Positions 8,341 to 19,000 of a stretch of DNA of 64,000 nt are shown here, one piece after another (the stretch's first letter is position 1; the number at the start of each line of letters is the position of its first letter). Under the pieces are notes generated by a model. The model searched no databases and was not told where the DNA came from. It saw nothing but the letters and a program-made list of their open reading frames with translations. The DNA is from Sediminibacterium sp. GTDB taxonomy: Bacteria; Bacteroidota; Bacteroidia; Chitinophagales; Chitinophagaceae. Both the position numbers and the translations under genes were made by a program. The stretch covers positions 118,912 to 182,911 of the forward strand of contig JAEUVE010000020.1 in NCBI GenBank assembly GCA_016786865.1, in the 5' to 3' direction.

Positions 8341-8772
8341 CTAACCCTTAACAAGCAGCTTATAAAACTTTTCTATTTCTGCGGTTTCAGCAGGAAGTAA
8401 CAATTCATTTTTCTGATACTTGCTATAAAGAAAAATAACTCTTTTATGCTGAGGGTATTGCTGCAGTATAGTAGCCATTTTACTGCCAATGGCTTCATCT
8501 CTTAAAAAAAGCGGGCTATTACTAGTAGCCGGAGCCTTTTCACGTGTATGCATTTTATTGATTGTTGCCTGCAAGGTAGCGAGCCAGTTAACTGGCATAT
8601 CGGGTATTTTAAGGGCTTTCTGGTAAAGCCCCTCCAATTGTTTTTTGCTCAGACTTCCCCTTTCCTCGTATTGGTGCATCAGGCTCATGATAAAAAGAGC
8701 ATCCGGATTGTGACGATAGCACGTATCCAGAATTTTACTGATGATATCCAGCCTTTGTTTTGAGGGGCTCAT
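8341..8772 (-). CDS. Hypothetical alpha-helical protein
   Basis: I do not recognise this 143-residue protein. It has no signal peptide or membrane segment, is rich in Lys and Leu, and appears mostly helical with hydrophobic heptad-like spacing. It is tail-to-tail with the MarR gene (3 bp between stop codons) and is followed upstream by the terminator of the glycan locus, so it is a single-gene unit. The ATG at 8772 is well placed, and codon use resembles the neighbours, so it is probably a real gene. Confidence 0.6.
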   Translation of the reverse strand: MSPSKQRLDIISKILDTCYRHNPDALFIMSLMHQYEERGSLSKKQLEGLYQKALKIPDMPVNWLATLQATINKMHTREKAPATSNSPLFLRDEAIGSKMATILQQYPQHKRVIFLYSKYQKNELLLPAETAEIEKFYKLLVKG

Positions 8773-8818
8773 TTACACAAAGATAAACTATCAGAGAGCC
8801 ATTTCAGTTCAAAAAAAA

Positions 8819-8844
8819 GTCAGACCGGAATATTCCGGTCTGAC
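8819..8844 (-). terminator. Terminator of the glycan-utilisation operon
   Basis: A perfect 26-bp palindrome has the half arm GTCAGACCGGAAT. On the minus strand it is followed by eight T residues. It lies 26 bp after the stop of the PcRGLX/YetA-like gene and closes the long minus-strand unit. Confidence 0.9.
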
Positions 8845-8870
8845 GCAAAACCCAAAATTAACAACCAGTA

Positions 8871-11531
8871 TTAGTTTTTCTTTTGGTTCATCCAATAGAG
8901 AATGTATGGAACATTATACATGTGTGTCCAACCAAAAACCCTTAGTCCGTTGGTATTTTTCCATATCGCTTCGCCACGGAAACTCTCTTTATCGTCTGGA
9001 AGATGGCTCACTTTCTCCAAAGCATCAGCCAGCTCTTTCTGTGTTTTATACGATTTAAAGTCTTTGGGAAGCGGATCTGTATATAAAATCTTGGAACGTT
9101 CCATTGCTTCATTCAGCAGTGTTTTATCCCCGGAAAATTCATACCCTACCGTTAAACTGTGAATAGATGCCAGAAAGGATTCCATTTGGTGATTAATCGC
9201 CGGATTATCTCTCTCCCACTTGGCGTGGGTAATCAGGGCTTCTTTAATTTTTTCGTTGCCGGTCATATGGTAGTATTTGTAGAGCCCCTGAGAAATATAG
9301 ACCTGAGAATAACCATATCTATCTATTACCAGGCTTCCACCCTGATCGGTATTTTTCTGCAACTCAAGCATCAGTTCTACCCTTTCTTTCAATTCCTTAC
9401 CATATTTCTCTTTTTTATTGGCATCATATATTTCCGAAAGATTCCAAACAGACAGGTACAGCCTTCTTCCTCTAAGATCGTGTTCCCCCCATGGTCTTCG
9501 GATATACAGGTCCCCGGTTTGCTCTGCTACATCCAATGCACGGTGGTTACCCGTTAAATAGTAAGATGCAATCCAGCCGGGCACCCATACGTGCGCACTC
9601 AGTAATGAGGTAAAGTGCTGGGCGGCATGTCTTCTGCCCATACCCACCAGCGGACTTGGTGTGTATTCATTATCTACTCCATCCTTGAAGTTAAAATAGT
9701 CCACAGCATTATTGGTCTCTCCCAAATACCTGGGCTGAGCCGGCCAGTGAATATTATCTACATCCATGGTATGCTGGCTATTGGCCTGCGCCGTAATATA
9801 GTAATCCCTTTTACCTGTGCGCATGAACTGTAGCCACCACATATAATCATTGGCAGGTTCACCACTGTTCCAGGTATTCCACTTGTTTTTGATATAGTAG
9901 GTCTGAAAATCGCCATAATCAATCATGCCGTACCATGGTTCCCATTGCTGGTTGAAACGCATCCAGTCGAGCTTATAATCCAGACTGCGCTCTAATTGCT
10001 GGTTTTGCTCAGATCTTGGTGCAAAAGATCCATATACCTTACTACTGGCATATACTTCAGGAGAAGTATGTGAAACCGGTGGATCCATGAAATACCTGAA
10101 TTGGTTGGTCAGGTTGGTTTCCGGTGTTTGCGCTGGAAAGAACTGATAAACCATTTCTGTTGTTTTGGCCAGTCCCTGTGCAAAGTTGGCCATCATTTCG
10201 CTGTCGAACTGATCGGATGCCCTTGCAAAACTCATTGGATCTACGCTGGGAGACCATATATAACTAAACAGTTTGTTGTCTTTTCCCTGAACAGCAATTT
10301 CTTTCGGATATTCCTCAAAAAAGTTACGAATACCAACTCCTATACCCCATTTTTTATCGGTAAGAGTCATCCAGCCAGACATACGTTGTTTGTTCAACAC
10401 TTCTTTTTGATTAATGCTCAGCAGGCTTTTGAAACCGGTTACCTGTTCTGTAGGGTTAGAATTTTGTAATGGGGGAATCCTGCTGGTATTTGGTCCTGTT
10501 TGCAGCAGAGAAACATCCTGCGACTCTGTTAAACCTGTTTCATAGTTTTTTTCAGCTCCCGGGCTCATCCAGGTTCCATCGAAATACCCGGTCCGCAATT
10601 TTTTCCCTTCATCAAGCTTATAACTCAACATAAGACCTGCATCTGCTATCCGGTCGTTGGGCACCATCCACCCTGGCGCACCCTTCAATTTTTGTTCGTC
10701 AATAATTTTTTTATTCTGCGTAGCTACAGCAGCATATTCACCTTCCTGCCTGGGATGCATATCCGGTTCGCCGGTATATACAATGGAATGCAAAACCTTA
10801 ATGTAAGATTTGCCTGCATATGCATGAATACGCATTACAAAAGGAGAGGTATTGTTGTCCTTTCTACTATAGAGATAATCACCTTCAATACGAATGATTG
10901 CATGCAGGGGACCCGATCCCTTTTCCTGCACAGTATGTGTGATTTTTACGCGAGAGGTGTCGATTCCTGCTGCGTCCATAATATCTAAAAAGCTACCCCT
11001 GGTTTTGCTGGATTCAGCAATCAGATCGCTCTCGTCAAATCCGTCTCTTTTAAGGTCAAGCTCTACTTTATCGAGGAACCCGCCACCAAGTCTGTTAATG
11101 GTAAATCGAAGCGGTCCGGTACTTACACGAACCCTTCCATAAGGACGCTGATTGTTTTCAACAACCACCCGATCTCCTCCAAATTCTTTCCGGACAACAT
11201 CTTTGCCGTATTCAAGGGTATAGCTGGAGGATTGCTCCGAAAAAAAGAACACCCAAATCCACTTTACACTTTCAGATGCGGGAGCCCATGTGTTTACAAT
11301 AGTTATCTGAGAAGGGATTTCCTGTCCCGCCGCATTCAGCACCCTTACCTTATCCGAAGAAAGCAACTTCCCTTTTGCAAAAGGAATTCCGAGTAGCTGT
11401 GGTGCGCCAGGAATATTATTTTCTACCACAAGCGGGAGTTTTTCGGCAGCCGCTGCTCCGTTAGGCAGCAAGCATTGAAGCAGTAAAATGCTTACTGCAA
11501 GCAGGCCAATTTTTTTGAGGTTTTTTTTCAT
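8871..11531 (-). CDS. Secreted PcRGLX/YetA-like polysaccharide-processing enzyme
   Basis: The 886-residue protein has a signal peptide ending near AAAAE. An N-terminal barrel region (about 30-130) includes GIPFAKGKLLSSDKVRVL and SVKWIWVFFF. A long beta-rich middle part follows, then a C-terminal alpha/alpha-toroid-like part (about 520-880) with many Trp and Tyr residues, such as VWVPGWIASYYLTGNHRAL. This layout matches the PcRGLX/YetA family, which includes exo-rhamnogalacturonan lyase (PL26) and related rhamnose-glucuronate enzymes. It would act in the periplasm on oligosaccharides imported by the SusC/D pair. The exact bond and substrate are inferred only from the family. It starts 3 bp after the ROK gene stop. 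Confidence 0.65.
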   Translation of the reverse strand: MKKNLKKIGLLAVSILLLQCLLPNGAAAAEKLPLVVENNIPGAPQLLGIPFAKGKLLSSDKVRVLNAAGQEIPSQITIVNTWAPASESVKWIWVFFFSEQSSSYTLEYGKDVVRKEFGGDRVVVENNQRPYGRVRVSTGPLRFTINRLGGGFLDKVELDLKRDGFDESDLIAESSKTRGSFLDIMDAAGIDTSRVKITHTVQEKGSGPLHAIIRIEGDYLYSRKDNNTSPFVMRIHAYAGKSYIKVLHSIVYTGEPDMHPRQEGEYAAVATQNKKIIDEQKLKGAPGWMVPNDRIADAGLMLSYKLDEGKKLRTGYFDGTWMSPGAEKNYETGLTESQDVSLLQTGPNTSRIPPLQNSNPTEQVTGFKSLLSINQKEVLNKQRMSGWMTLTDKKWGIGVGIRNFFEEYPKEIAVQGKDNKLFSYIWSPSVDPMSFARASDQFDSEMMANFAQGLAKTTEMVYQFFPAQTPETNLTNQFRYFMDPPVSHTSPEVYASSKVYGSFAPRSEQNQQLERSLDYKLDWMRFNQQWEPWYGMIDYGDFQTYYIKNKWNTWNSGEPANDYMWWLQFMRTGKRDYYITAQANSQHTMDVDNIHWPAQPRYLGETNNAVDYFNFKDGVDNEYTPSPLVGMGRRHAAQHFTSLLSAHVWVPGWIASYYLTGNHRALDVAEQTGDLYIRRPWGEHDLRGRRLYLSVWNLSEIYDANKKEKYGKELKERVELMLELQKNTDQGGSLVIDRYGYSQVYISQGLYKYYHMTGNEKIKEALITHAKWERDNPAINHQMESFLASIHSLTVGYEFSGDKTLLNEAMERSKILYTDPLPKDFKSYKTQKELADALEKVSHLPDDKESFRGEAIWKNTNGLRVFGWTHMYNVPYILYWMNQKKN

Positions 11532-11534
11532 ATA

Positions 11535-12392
11535 CTATTGTTTAATAATGGAGGATATTGCCAGTGCAGCCGCACCCAAAACAGCAATATTTTCAGTATC
11601 CGAAATTTCGATTTTTAGGTTTCTAAGGGAATGTTTGTAAGGAAAGGTTTGCAATATTGTGTGCATAGAAGCTTCAAAAAACGGATAAGCGTCTTTCAGA
11701 GAGCCACCAAAAACAATCATTTCCGGATCATAGGCGTAGATAATATTTTCCACAGCCTTCGCCATATGTGTTCCGAATTCTTCAAATATTTTTAAGGCAC
11801 CGGGATCTCCAGCCAAAGCCAGATGAAATACATTCTTTCCATTGAGGTGATGTTTTCGTTGAAAAAACTGTCCTGAACAATAATATTCTATCACGCCGTC
11901 TCTGTAAGACAGCATTCCAACTTCACCTGCCCCACAGTTTCTGCCACTGTATAAACGACCATTCAGAATCAATCCGGCTCCCAAACCAGACCCAATGGTT
12001 ACACCAACAACGTGCTGATACCCCCTGGCTTTACCAAAATAGGTTTCGCCTAACGCAAAACAATTGGCATCATTATTTATAAAAACAGGTACAGAAAACT
12101 TCGATTCCAGCAGTTGTTTTAAATGAACTTCTTTCCAGGAAGGAAGATTTTGTACATCATAAACAATACCCTGAACTTCATCCACCACACTTGGCACACC
12201 AACCCCAATAGCTTCGAACTTAAACATCCGCAGATTCTCGATTAAGCCAAAAATCTGTTCCACCACATCCATATCCGTTCCCATACGGTTTACTTCTGCT
12301 GTATGACAAACCATCATCTGGCCATCCAGCACAACACCAACCCTTATATTGGTGGCGCCCATATCAATTCCTAAAACCGCTTGTTTGGTCAT
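11535..12392 (-). CDS. ROK family sugar kinase
   Basis: The 285-residue protein has the N-terminal phosphate loop DMGATNIRVG and the catalytic aspartate in INNDANCFALGE. It also has the glycine-rich TIGSGLGAGLIL, as expected for cytoplasmic ROK glucokinases and related sugar kinases. Two departures stand out. The GxGEGH-type histidine that contacts sugar is Met in GAGEVGM, and the CxCGxxGC zinc motif is reduced to one Cys (YYCSGQ). Substrate preference may thus differ from glucose. Its ATG overlaps the TAA of the permease gene by one base (TAATG), so the two are translationally linked. Confidence 0.85.
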   Translation of the reverse strand: MTKQAVLGIDMGATNIRVGVVLDGQMMVCHTAEVNRMGTDMDVVEQIFGLIENLRMFKFEAIGVGVPSVVDEVQGIVYDVQNLPSWKEVHLKQLLESKFSVPVFINNDANCFALGETYFGKARGYQHVVGVTIGSGLGAGLILNGRLYSGRNCGAGEVGMLSYRDGVIEYYCSGQFFQRKHHLNGKNVFHLALAGDPGALKIFEEFGTHMAKAVENIIYAYDPEMIVFGGSLKDAYPFFEASMHTILQTFPYKHSLRNLKIEISDTENIAVLGAAALAISSIIKQ

Positions 12393-13642
12393 TATTTTTT
12401 TCTTTTCTCTTCCGAAAGGTTAGAAATCAATGGTTTTGCCCATATTCCAATGCTAAGAATATATCCAAAACTGACATAGAGGAATAACATGCCGGCTTTC
12501 AGTTGAAAATGATCACCAATAAATCCAATAATCAAAGGAACTACAGCGCCTCCACATATTCCGGTAATGAGAATTCCCGAAAAAGATCCGTGATGCTCTT
12601 TAACCGAATTAAGTCCCAGAGAAATAATAATCGGATACATAACAGCGATAAAAAATCCGATTGCCGGAAAAGCATACAGTGCTATTGTTGCAGATCCAAA
12701 TAAGGCAGCAGTTAAAGAAATGATTGCTGCCATTGTAAATGCGATAATGATGTATCTGCTATCGAAGAGCTTTACCAAAAACAGGCCTACAAAAGTACCC
12801 GCTGTCATCATACCCCAAAACCAGGCAATAATCTGCGCTCCAGTAGTTTGTGGATTATATCCATGGTATGCAGACAGGAACTCAGACATCCAGTTAGCAA
12901 CACCCTGTTCTGAACCCACATAACAAAATATGCCCAGAAAAAACAGTATAACTGTAGGATTTTTCAGCAGCTGCAGATGGGTAGCAAGTGCACCAGGTTT
13001 TTCGTCTTCGTTCAGTGTTACTTTAGGAAATCTGAACAGCAATATGATGCCTACCATTAATAAAGCAATTACTGCAAAAATCCAGTACAACGACACCCAG
13101 GGAAGCTCTTCAGGTACCAACCCGGACAGCAGCTTTAAGATAAAATTTTGCTTAGCCGGATTATTCAGGTTCAAGACCAGATAAGAATATACCAACGGGC
13201 TAATAAAAGATGCCAGGCCAAAAAATAACTGAGCAAGTATGGAAAAAAAGGAAAAATCTGCTTCTCCGCCTGCCGTTCTCAATAAAGGATTAATCACCAC
13301 CTGCAACATGGCCATTCCTGCTCCTATCAAAAAGAGAGAAAGAATAGACATGATGTAATTGGGATATACAGCAAATAAAAGAGCTCCGGCAAACGAAACA
13401 ACAAACGCACTAAGCATCACCCTTTTTTCACCAAAGTTTTCTGTTAAAATTCCTGCTGGAATAGACATAACCCCATATGCTACAAAAAAAGCAAAAGGCA
13501 GAAAAGAAACCATGGTAAGGCTAAGCTCATACGATTTAATGATCTCTGGAATCAGTGGACCAATAATATTCGTAAGGAAAGAGATAACAAAAAAAGTGAG
13601 GATAACCAGAACAACCAGTGTATAATTCTTTTTCACAGACAT
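12392..13642 (-). CDS. MFS sugar permease (fucose permease-like)
   Basis: This 416-residue protein has about 12 hydrophobic helices. An N-terminal half resembles FHS-type sugar:H+ symporters (IIGPLIPEIIKSYELS, then MLQVVINPLLRTAGGE). It would take monosaccharides or small products released in the periplasm into the cytoplasm, where the co-encoded ROK kinase could phosphorylate them. The start is preceded by a 32-bp perfect palindrome (13653-13684), whose edge is about 11 bp from the ATG. That element could modulate translation or stability of the second half of the operon. Sugar specificity is unknown. Confidence 0.85.
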   Translation of the reverse strand: MSVKKNYTLVVLVILTFFVISFLTNIIGPLIPEIIKSYELSLTMVSFLPFAFFVAYGVMSIPAGILTENFGEKRVMLSAFVVSFAGALLFAVYPNYIMSILSLFLIGAGMAMLQVVINPLLRTAGGEADFSFFSILAQLFFGLASFISPLVYSYLVLNLNNPAKQNFILKLLSGLVPEELPWVSLYWIFAVIALLMVGIILLFRFPKVTLNEDEKPGALATHLQLLKNPTVILFFLGIFCYVGSEQGVANWMSEFLSAYHGYNPQTTGAQIIAWFWGMMTAGTFVGLFLVKLFDSRYIIIAFTMAAIISLTAALFGSATIALYAFPAIGFFIAVMYPIIISLGLNSVKEHHGSFSGILITGICGGAVVPLIIGFIGDHFQLKAGMLFLYVSFGYILSIGIWAKPLISNLSEEKRKK

Positions 13643-13652
13643 TTTTTAAGAA

Positions 13653-13684
13653 ATTCTGTTCCGGAACATGTTCCGGAACAGAAT
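13653..13684 (-). repeat. 32-bp palindrome with two GTTCCGGAAC boxes
   Basis: The element is a perfect palindrome centred between 13668 and 13669, with half arm ATTCTGTTCCGGAACA. It holds two copies of the self-complementary decamer GTTCCGGAAC at 13658-13667 and 13670-13679. It lies between the PIG-L stop and the permease start. There is no long T run, so simple termination is less likely than an RNA processing or stability hairpin, or an operator. Confidence 0.7.
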
Positions 13685-13711
13685 AATTGCAACTGGGGGA
13701 TAAGACATTGA

Positions 13712-14611
13712 TTATTTAAAAACAGGGAACAATCTGCGAATTTCAGCTTCTGATGGCTGACTTCCGTATTCTGTGATCTCAAAAGATTCTGCATATTTAA
13801 TAGTGGCTGCTTTGTCTTTTCCATACCACTTCTCCAGTCCTGCTCTCTGCTCAGGGCTCATTTTTCTGTCTACCCAACGCTTTTTCAACCATTCTTTTCT
13901 GGCTGCAGGATCTGCAGGAACAGATTTGTCTAATTCACCTCCATTGCCAATCCAAGGGAGCCACTCATACATTTGAGAAGTATGCTCATTAAGGCCATCG
14001 ACTTTTTTATCGAGCACTTCGTCAATAGCTACAACTATGTCGTGGCTAAATGGGTTGGGTTTCTTAAAATGGTCCTGCATATACAAGAACACCGGATTCT
14101 TTTTTAGTGCTGGAACATCTGCCGCTACATTTGGAACTGCCACCATATAGCTGGCATCTTCTACCAGTTTACCCGCATTTCTATGATCGGGGTGGTAATC
14201 GTTAGGACGAAGACCCAGAACTACATCTGCATTCCAGTTACGGATTTCACGAATCACCTGCATACGAACATTCAGATCTGGCAAGAGCTCACCATCGTGA
14301 TTATTCAAAACAGTATACTCCTCAATGCCATATTTTTTTGCCGCACGCTGGGCTTCTTCTCTCCTCCTTTTACCCAATACACCACCGCCTTCTGCATAGT
14401 GTCCGGCATCTCCGTTGGTAAGTGCAACAAATTTTACTGCTACACCCATTTTAGCCAACAATGCGGCTGTTCCGCCCATTTTTGAATCCGCATCGTCCGG
14501 ATGAGCAAAAATGGCAATCACTCTGATTCTATTGTCTTTTTTATCCTGTGCTTTCAGCTGTACATTAAAGGACACGAGCAGCAACAGGGATACTGTTAAA
14601 ATTTTTTTCAT
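13712..14611 (-). CDS. Secreted PIG-L/LmbE family deacetylase
   Basis: The 299-residue protein has a signal peptide (MKKILTVSLLLLVSFNVQLKAQ) and the PIG-L zinc site: AHPDDAD near residue 37 and HPDHRNAG near 140. Family members remove N-acetyl groups from GlcNAc-containing glycolipids and sugars or act as zinc-dependent amidases. In this locus, downstream of SusD and with an export signal, it would act in the periplasm on an acetylated sugar of the imported glycan. That is inference. The gap to the SusD stop is 44 bp. Confidence 0.85.
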   Translation of the reverse strand: MKKILTVSLLLLVSFNVQLKAQDKKDNRIRVIAIFAHPDDADSKMGGTAALLAKMGVAVKFVALTNGDAGHYAEGGGVLGKRRREEAQRAAKKYGIEEYTVLNNHDGELLPDLNVRMQVIREIRNWNADVVLGLRPNDYHPDHRNAGKLVEDASYMVAVPNVAADVPALKKNPVFLYMQDHFKKPNPFSHDIVVAIDEVLDKKVDGLNEHTSQMYEWLPWIGNGGELDKSVPADPAARKEWLKKRWVDRKMSPEQRAGLEKWYGKDKAATIKYAESFEITEYGSQPSEAEIRRLFPVFK

Positions 14612-14655
14612 AAATTTTATTAAAGGATGAATAATAAGTAGTAAACTGGCATTAA

Positions 14656-16050
14656 TTAGAATCCTGTATTCTGAACAATTTTACCGCCCGACACATCAAT
14701 TTCTTTTTGGGGAATCGGGAAGAGCAAACGGACGCTGGATTCCGGAATATTCAGGTGCTTTGCCATGACTGTTTTAGCCATACCAAAACGAAGAAGATCC
14801 TGCCATCTTTGATTTTCAAAAGCAAACTCCACGCGTCTTTCTGCCAGTAATTTTTCCTGGAATGTACCCGGCGTTGCGGAAGAGATTGGTGCTAAACCAG
14901 CCCTACTCCTTACACTGTTGATCAGTGTGTAGGATTCTGCTGTTTCTCCCAATGCTTCAGCAAGCATCAGCACTACATCAGCATAACGAAGCACTACCCA
15001 GTTGTTTTCCCCATCAAACGCAGTTGTTTGAGTGGTAATGTATTTGGTAACATAACTGGTATCTGGCAATCTGTTGTTCCGGTAAATAGACTTTGCATAT
15101 CTGAGATCTCCGGCAGCATAAGCACTTACCATATCAGCAGTGATAGACATCTGAGAGTTTCCACCACCTGCTCCGCCAGACCTTCCGAGGATAGAAGCAA
15201 AATATTCAAAATAGCCGCTTCCTTCACCCTGTCCACCAGATTTAAACTGTACTTCAAAAATAGATTCAGGGCCATTTTCATTGGCGCCGCCCCATAATCT
15301 GGCGTAATCTGAAACCAATGAATAGTTGTTGGAACTGATCACTTTTCGAAGTGCTGTTGCTGCAGCTGTTTTATTACCAGCAGTCAGGTAAACCTTACCC
15401 AGCAAAGCATTTGCTGCTCCGCTCGTAACACGACCCAGATCTGCACCGGTATATTTAGCTGGAAGCAGGGTTTCTGCGAGTGTTAAGTCCGCGATGATTT
15501 GTTCGTACACCTTAGAAGCACTCACCTGGTTAACAGTGATCTCAGAAGGGGAGTTCACATCGTTCAGCTGTAATGGAATATTTCCAAATAAAACTGCCAG
15601 GTTATAATACAGCAGAGAACGAATAAACAGGGCCTCTCCCTTAAACTGCTTTTTGAGTGCATCCGGGAAAGATGCTCCGTCTATTCTGTCGAGAATAATA
15701 TTGCACCTGGCAATCCCCTTGTAAGAATCTGTCCAACAACCTGAAATTTCGGTTGCTGTGGTTATTTCCCGATGTCTGTCGATGTCTTCCAGGGTGGCAG
15801 CCACGCCGGATGCGCCAGCGCCATTGGCCACATTATCAGAACGCATTTCATTCATCAGCAGAAAAATACGTCCGTAGGTTCCGTTGAGTTGAAGCGCATC
15901 ATAAGCGCCACTTACAGCTACGGTAAAGTCTGCCTGTGTTTTATAAGAAGTTTGTACACTTCTCTGAGATATCGGGGCCAGCTCTGTAAAACTTTTCTTA
16001 CAGGAAACCAGCATCAATCCTAATGTACTGTATAATAATATTTTTTTCAT
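14656..16050 (-). CDS. SusD/RagB family surface glycan-binding lipoprotein
   Basis: The 464-residue protein has a lipoprotein signal with the lipobox MLVSC near residue 17. The body has TPR-like helices and ends with LLFPIPQKEIDVSGGKIVQNTGF-like text, typical of SusD families. It is the partner lid of the SusC barrel encoded 22 bp upstream and would bind the glycan outside the outer membrane. The protein is slightly short for the family but appears complete. Confidence 0.93.
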   Translation of the reverse strand: MKKILLYSTLGLMLVSCKKSFTELAPISQRSVQTSYKTQADFTVAVSGAYDALQLNGTYGRIFLLMNEMRSDNVANGAGASGVAATLEDIDRHREITTATEISGCWTDSYKGIARCNIILDRIDGASFPDALKKQFKGEALFIRSLLYYNLAVLFGNIPLQLNDVNSPSEITVNQVSASKVYEQIIADLTLAETLLPAKYTGADLGRVTSGAANALLGKVYLTAGNKTAAATALRKVISSNNYSLVSDYARLWGGANENGPESIFEVQFKSGGQGEGSGYFEYFASILGRSGGAGGGNSQMSITADMVSAYAAGDLRYAKSIYRNNRLPDTSYVTKYITTQTTAFDGENNWVVLRYADVVLMLAEALGETAESYTLINSVRSRAGLAPISSATPGTFQEKLLAERRVEFAFENQRWQDLLRFGMAKTVMAKHLNIPESSVRLLFPIPQKEIDVSGGKIVQNTGF

Positions 16051-16072
16051 AATACGCTAGTTGAATGATGAA

Positions 16073-19000
16073 TTAAAAGGTTACGTTAAATCCAAGCATG
16101 AATGTTCTTGAGATTGGATAAGCACCGTAATCTTCACCGGGCACCAAACTGTTGCTGGACTGTTGTTGCACTTCTGGATTGAATCCGAGGTACTTGGTCC
16201 AGATAAACAAATTGGTTCCTGATACATAAACGCGTACTTTCTTAGAAACCTTAGGCATCGAAAATTCATATCCTAACGTTAAGTTCCTGAGTCTGATATA
16301 AGATCCATCTTCTACCTGGAAGGAAGATGGTCTGAAGTTATTACCATGCAGGGCAGAGTTTCTGTCTGCACGTGGAATAACACCATTTCCTGGCTGTGAA
16401 GGGGATACCCATCTGTCGTTATAAGCTGCGTAAGAATTGAAATTCGCTTCTCCGTTCAACAGGTGTCGTTGAGTCAGGTTCAGAATTTCTCTTCCTTCAA
16501 CACCCTGGAAGAACACAGTCAGGTCAAAATTTTTGTAACGGAACTTATTGGTAATACCATAAGTATAAGCCGGCATGTAGTTTCCAAGTGTAGTTCTGTC
16601 TGCAGTAGTAATCTGGCCATCACCATTTACATCTTTAAACTGAAGGTCGCCCGGACGAGCACCGCCTGAACCAACCAGTTTGTCTACCGGTGCGGCGGCT
16701 ATGTCTGCCTGTGTTTGATAAATTCCTACCACCTGGTATCCATAGTAACTACCTACCGGGTCGCCAATACGGGTAATATGTCTGATGTCGCCTGCACTTC
16801 CAACACTTAAGATTGGATCACCGCTAGGTCCCAGCTTCAATACCTTGTTTTTATTGGTACTGAAGTTCAGATCTGTAGACCATTGAAAATCTCCCACCAG
16901 ATTTTTAGTAGAAAGGGTAAATTCAAAGCCTTTGTTCTCTACTTCACCAATATTGGTTAATGCTGTTGCAAAACCAGATGAAGAAGGAATGGTTACATTC
17001 AGCAACAGATCAGAAGTTACGCTACGATAGTAATCGATCGCACCATAAATACGGTCGTTGAACAAACCGAAGTCCAAACCAATATCCAATTGCTTTTTAG
17101 ACTCCCAGCTCAACTGATTGTTGCTAAGTGTAGATCTTCCGATACCGCTTACAATGGTTCCGTTCAGAACATAGTTGCTGGCACTCAGCAAACCAATGGA
17201 ACCATAATTTGGAATTTGGAAGTTTCCGGTTAAACCGTAGCTGGCCCTTACTTTCAGTTCATTCACGAAATCTACTTTACGCATGAAAGCTTCATCATCG
17301 ATTCTCCATCCTAAAGACACAGAGGGAAATACACCAGTCTGGTTGTTCGCACCAAACCTGGAAGAACGATCCGAACGGAATGTACCAGACAAGAGATAAC
17401 GGTCTTTATAGCTATAGTTCACTCTTGCCAGAGAAGAAACCAGCGACCACTGCTCTTTTACACTGGTTCCGCCTGTTACAATACCACCTCCGATTGTTTG
17501 TACCTGATCGTCGGGGAAGCTGTTGGCCTGAATAAGCTTCAGCTCATCAGACTGCTTTTGTGCAGTATAACCCGCTAAAACAGATAAAGAGTGATTCTCT
17601 CCGAATTTTCTGGAATAATCCAATGTGTTTTCCCATAACCAGTTCACACCCTGAGATGCGCTGGCCTGTGCAAATGGATCAGGCCTGGTTGCTCCGCGGT
17701 AAAGCAATGTAACACCCTTGTAATAAGACTGCTGATAATTATCCAAATCAATACCCAGATAAGATTTAAAACTCAGGTTATCGAGGATATTGTATTTCAG
17801 ATAGGCATTACCAAACATTCTGAAATTCTTGATATTTTCTTTCACCGCCTGCATAATAGCAAGTGGATTATCCGCAGTTGTTGTTGCACCACCCAGGAAA
17901 GACTGGTTGTCTAACTGGTTAGGTGTTCCGTCTGCATTATATGGCTTAATAACAGGTGAGTGTACCAGTGCCGCATAGATGATACCGGGAGGATTCGCAG
18001 CGTACGGTCCATTGGCCGGTAAACGGTTGTTGTTGGTAAACGCAATGTTTAAACTGGATCCTACCTGTAATTTTTTAGAAATATCATCGATTACGGTGGT
18101 TCTGAAAGTATACCTGTCGAATTTGGACCCTTCGATCGTTCCTTTTTCAGTATAATATCCGCCAGACGTATAATAGGTGATATTATCCTTACCACCACTT
18201 ACAGATACATTGTAGTTGGAAATCATTCCTCTGGACAAAGTGAGATCCAGCCATTTGGTATCTGTACCGTCCCATGCAACATATTTGTCAGGAATCCGGA
18301 AAAACAACGGATCCGGATTAGGTCTTCCTGCATTGGTATTAGGGTCGTACAGCGGATTGTAATATTGGCTGCTTGGACTTGTTGGATTGTATGTTTGCAG
18401 GTAGTTGTTGTTCCTGGACTCTTTTGTATATGCAATCAATTCTGCTGCATTCATCAGCTTCGGAAGGTTGGTTGCTTCCTGGAAACCAGTATATGCATTA
18501 AAGGAAACCTGCTTTCTGTTTTTAACCCCCTTCTTGGTTGTAACCATGATTACACCATTGGAACCCCTGGAGCCATAGATACCAGCTGCAGATGCATCCT
18601 TCAATACCTCAATTGATTGAATATCATTGGGGTTGATGGTAGTGAACGGGTTGATTTTGGGTACTGCATACGCTTCTGTACGCTGACCGATGTTTTGCTG
18701 CAGATTGGTATTGCTGGATATAGGTAAGCCATCAATTACATACAGTGGGTCATTACCGGCAGAAATAGATCCGGAACCCCTGATCCTGATTACTGGGGCT
18801 GCTCCTGGCTCACCGGAAGGTACAGAAATGTCTACCCCGGCAACCCGGCCCTGAATGGCATTTTCAAAACTGGTAACGGCAATTTCTTTAATCTGAGATT
18901 CGGAGATACTGGCAATGGATCCGGTTACCTCTCTTCTTTTTTGCTTTCCGTAACCCACAACCACCACATCATCGAGCGCCTTGGTGTTTTGCTTCAATTC

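Noticed and set aside
12720..12923. Small plus-strand frames opposite the MFS permease gene
   Set aside because: They are antisense to a conserved transporter and have no supporting start or domain.
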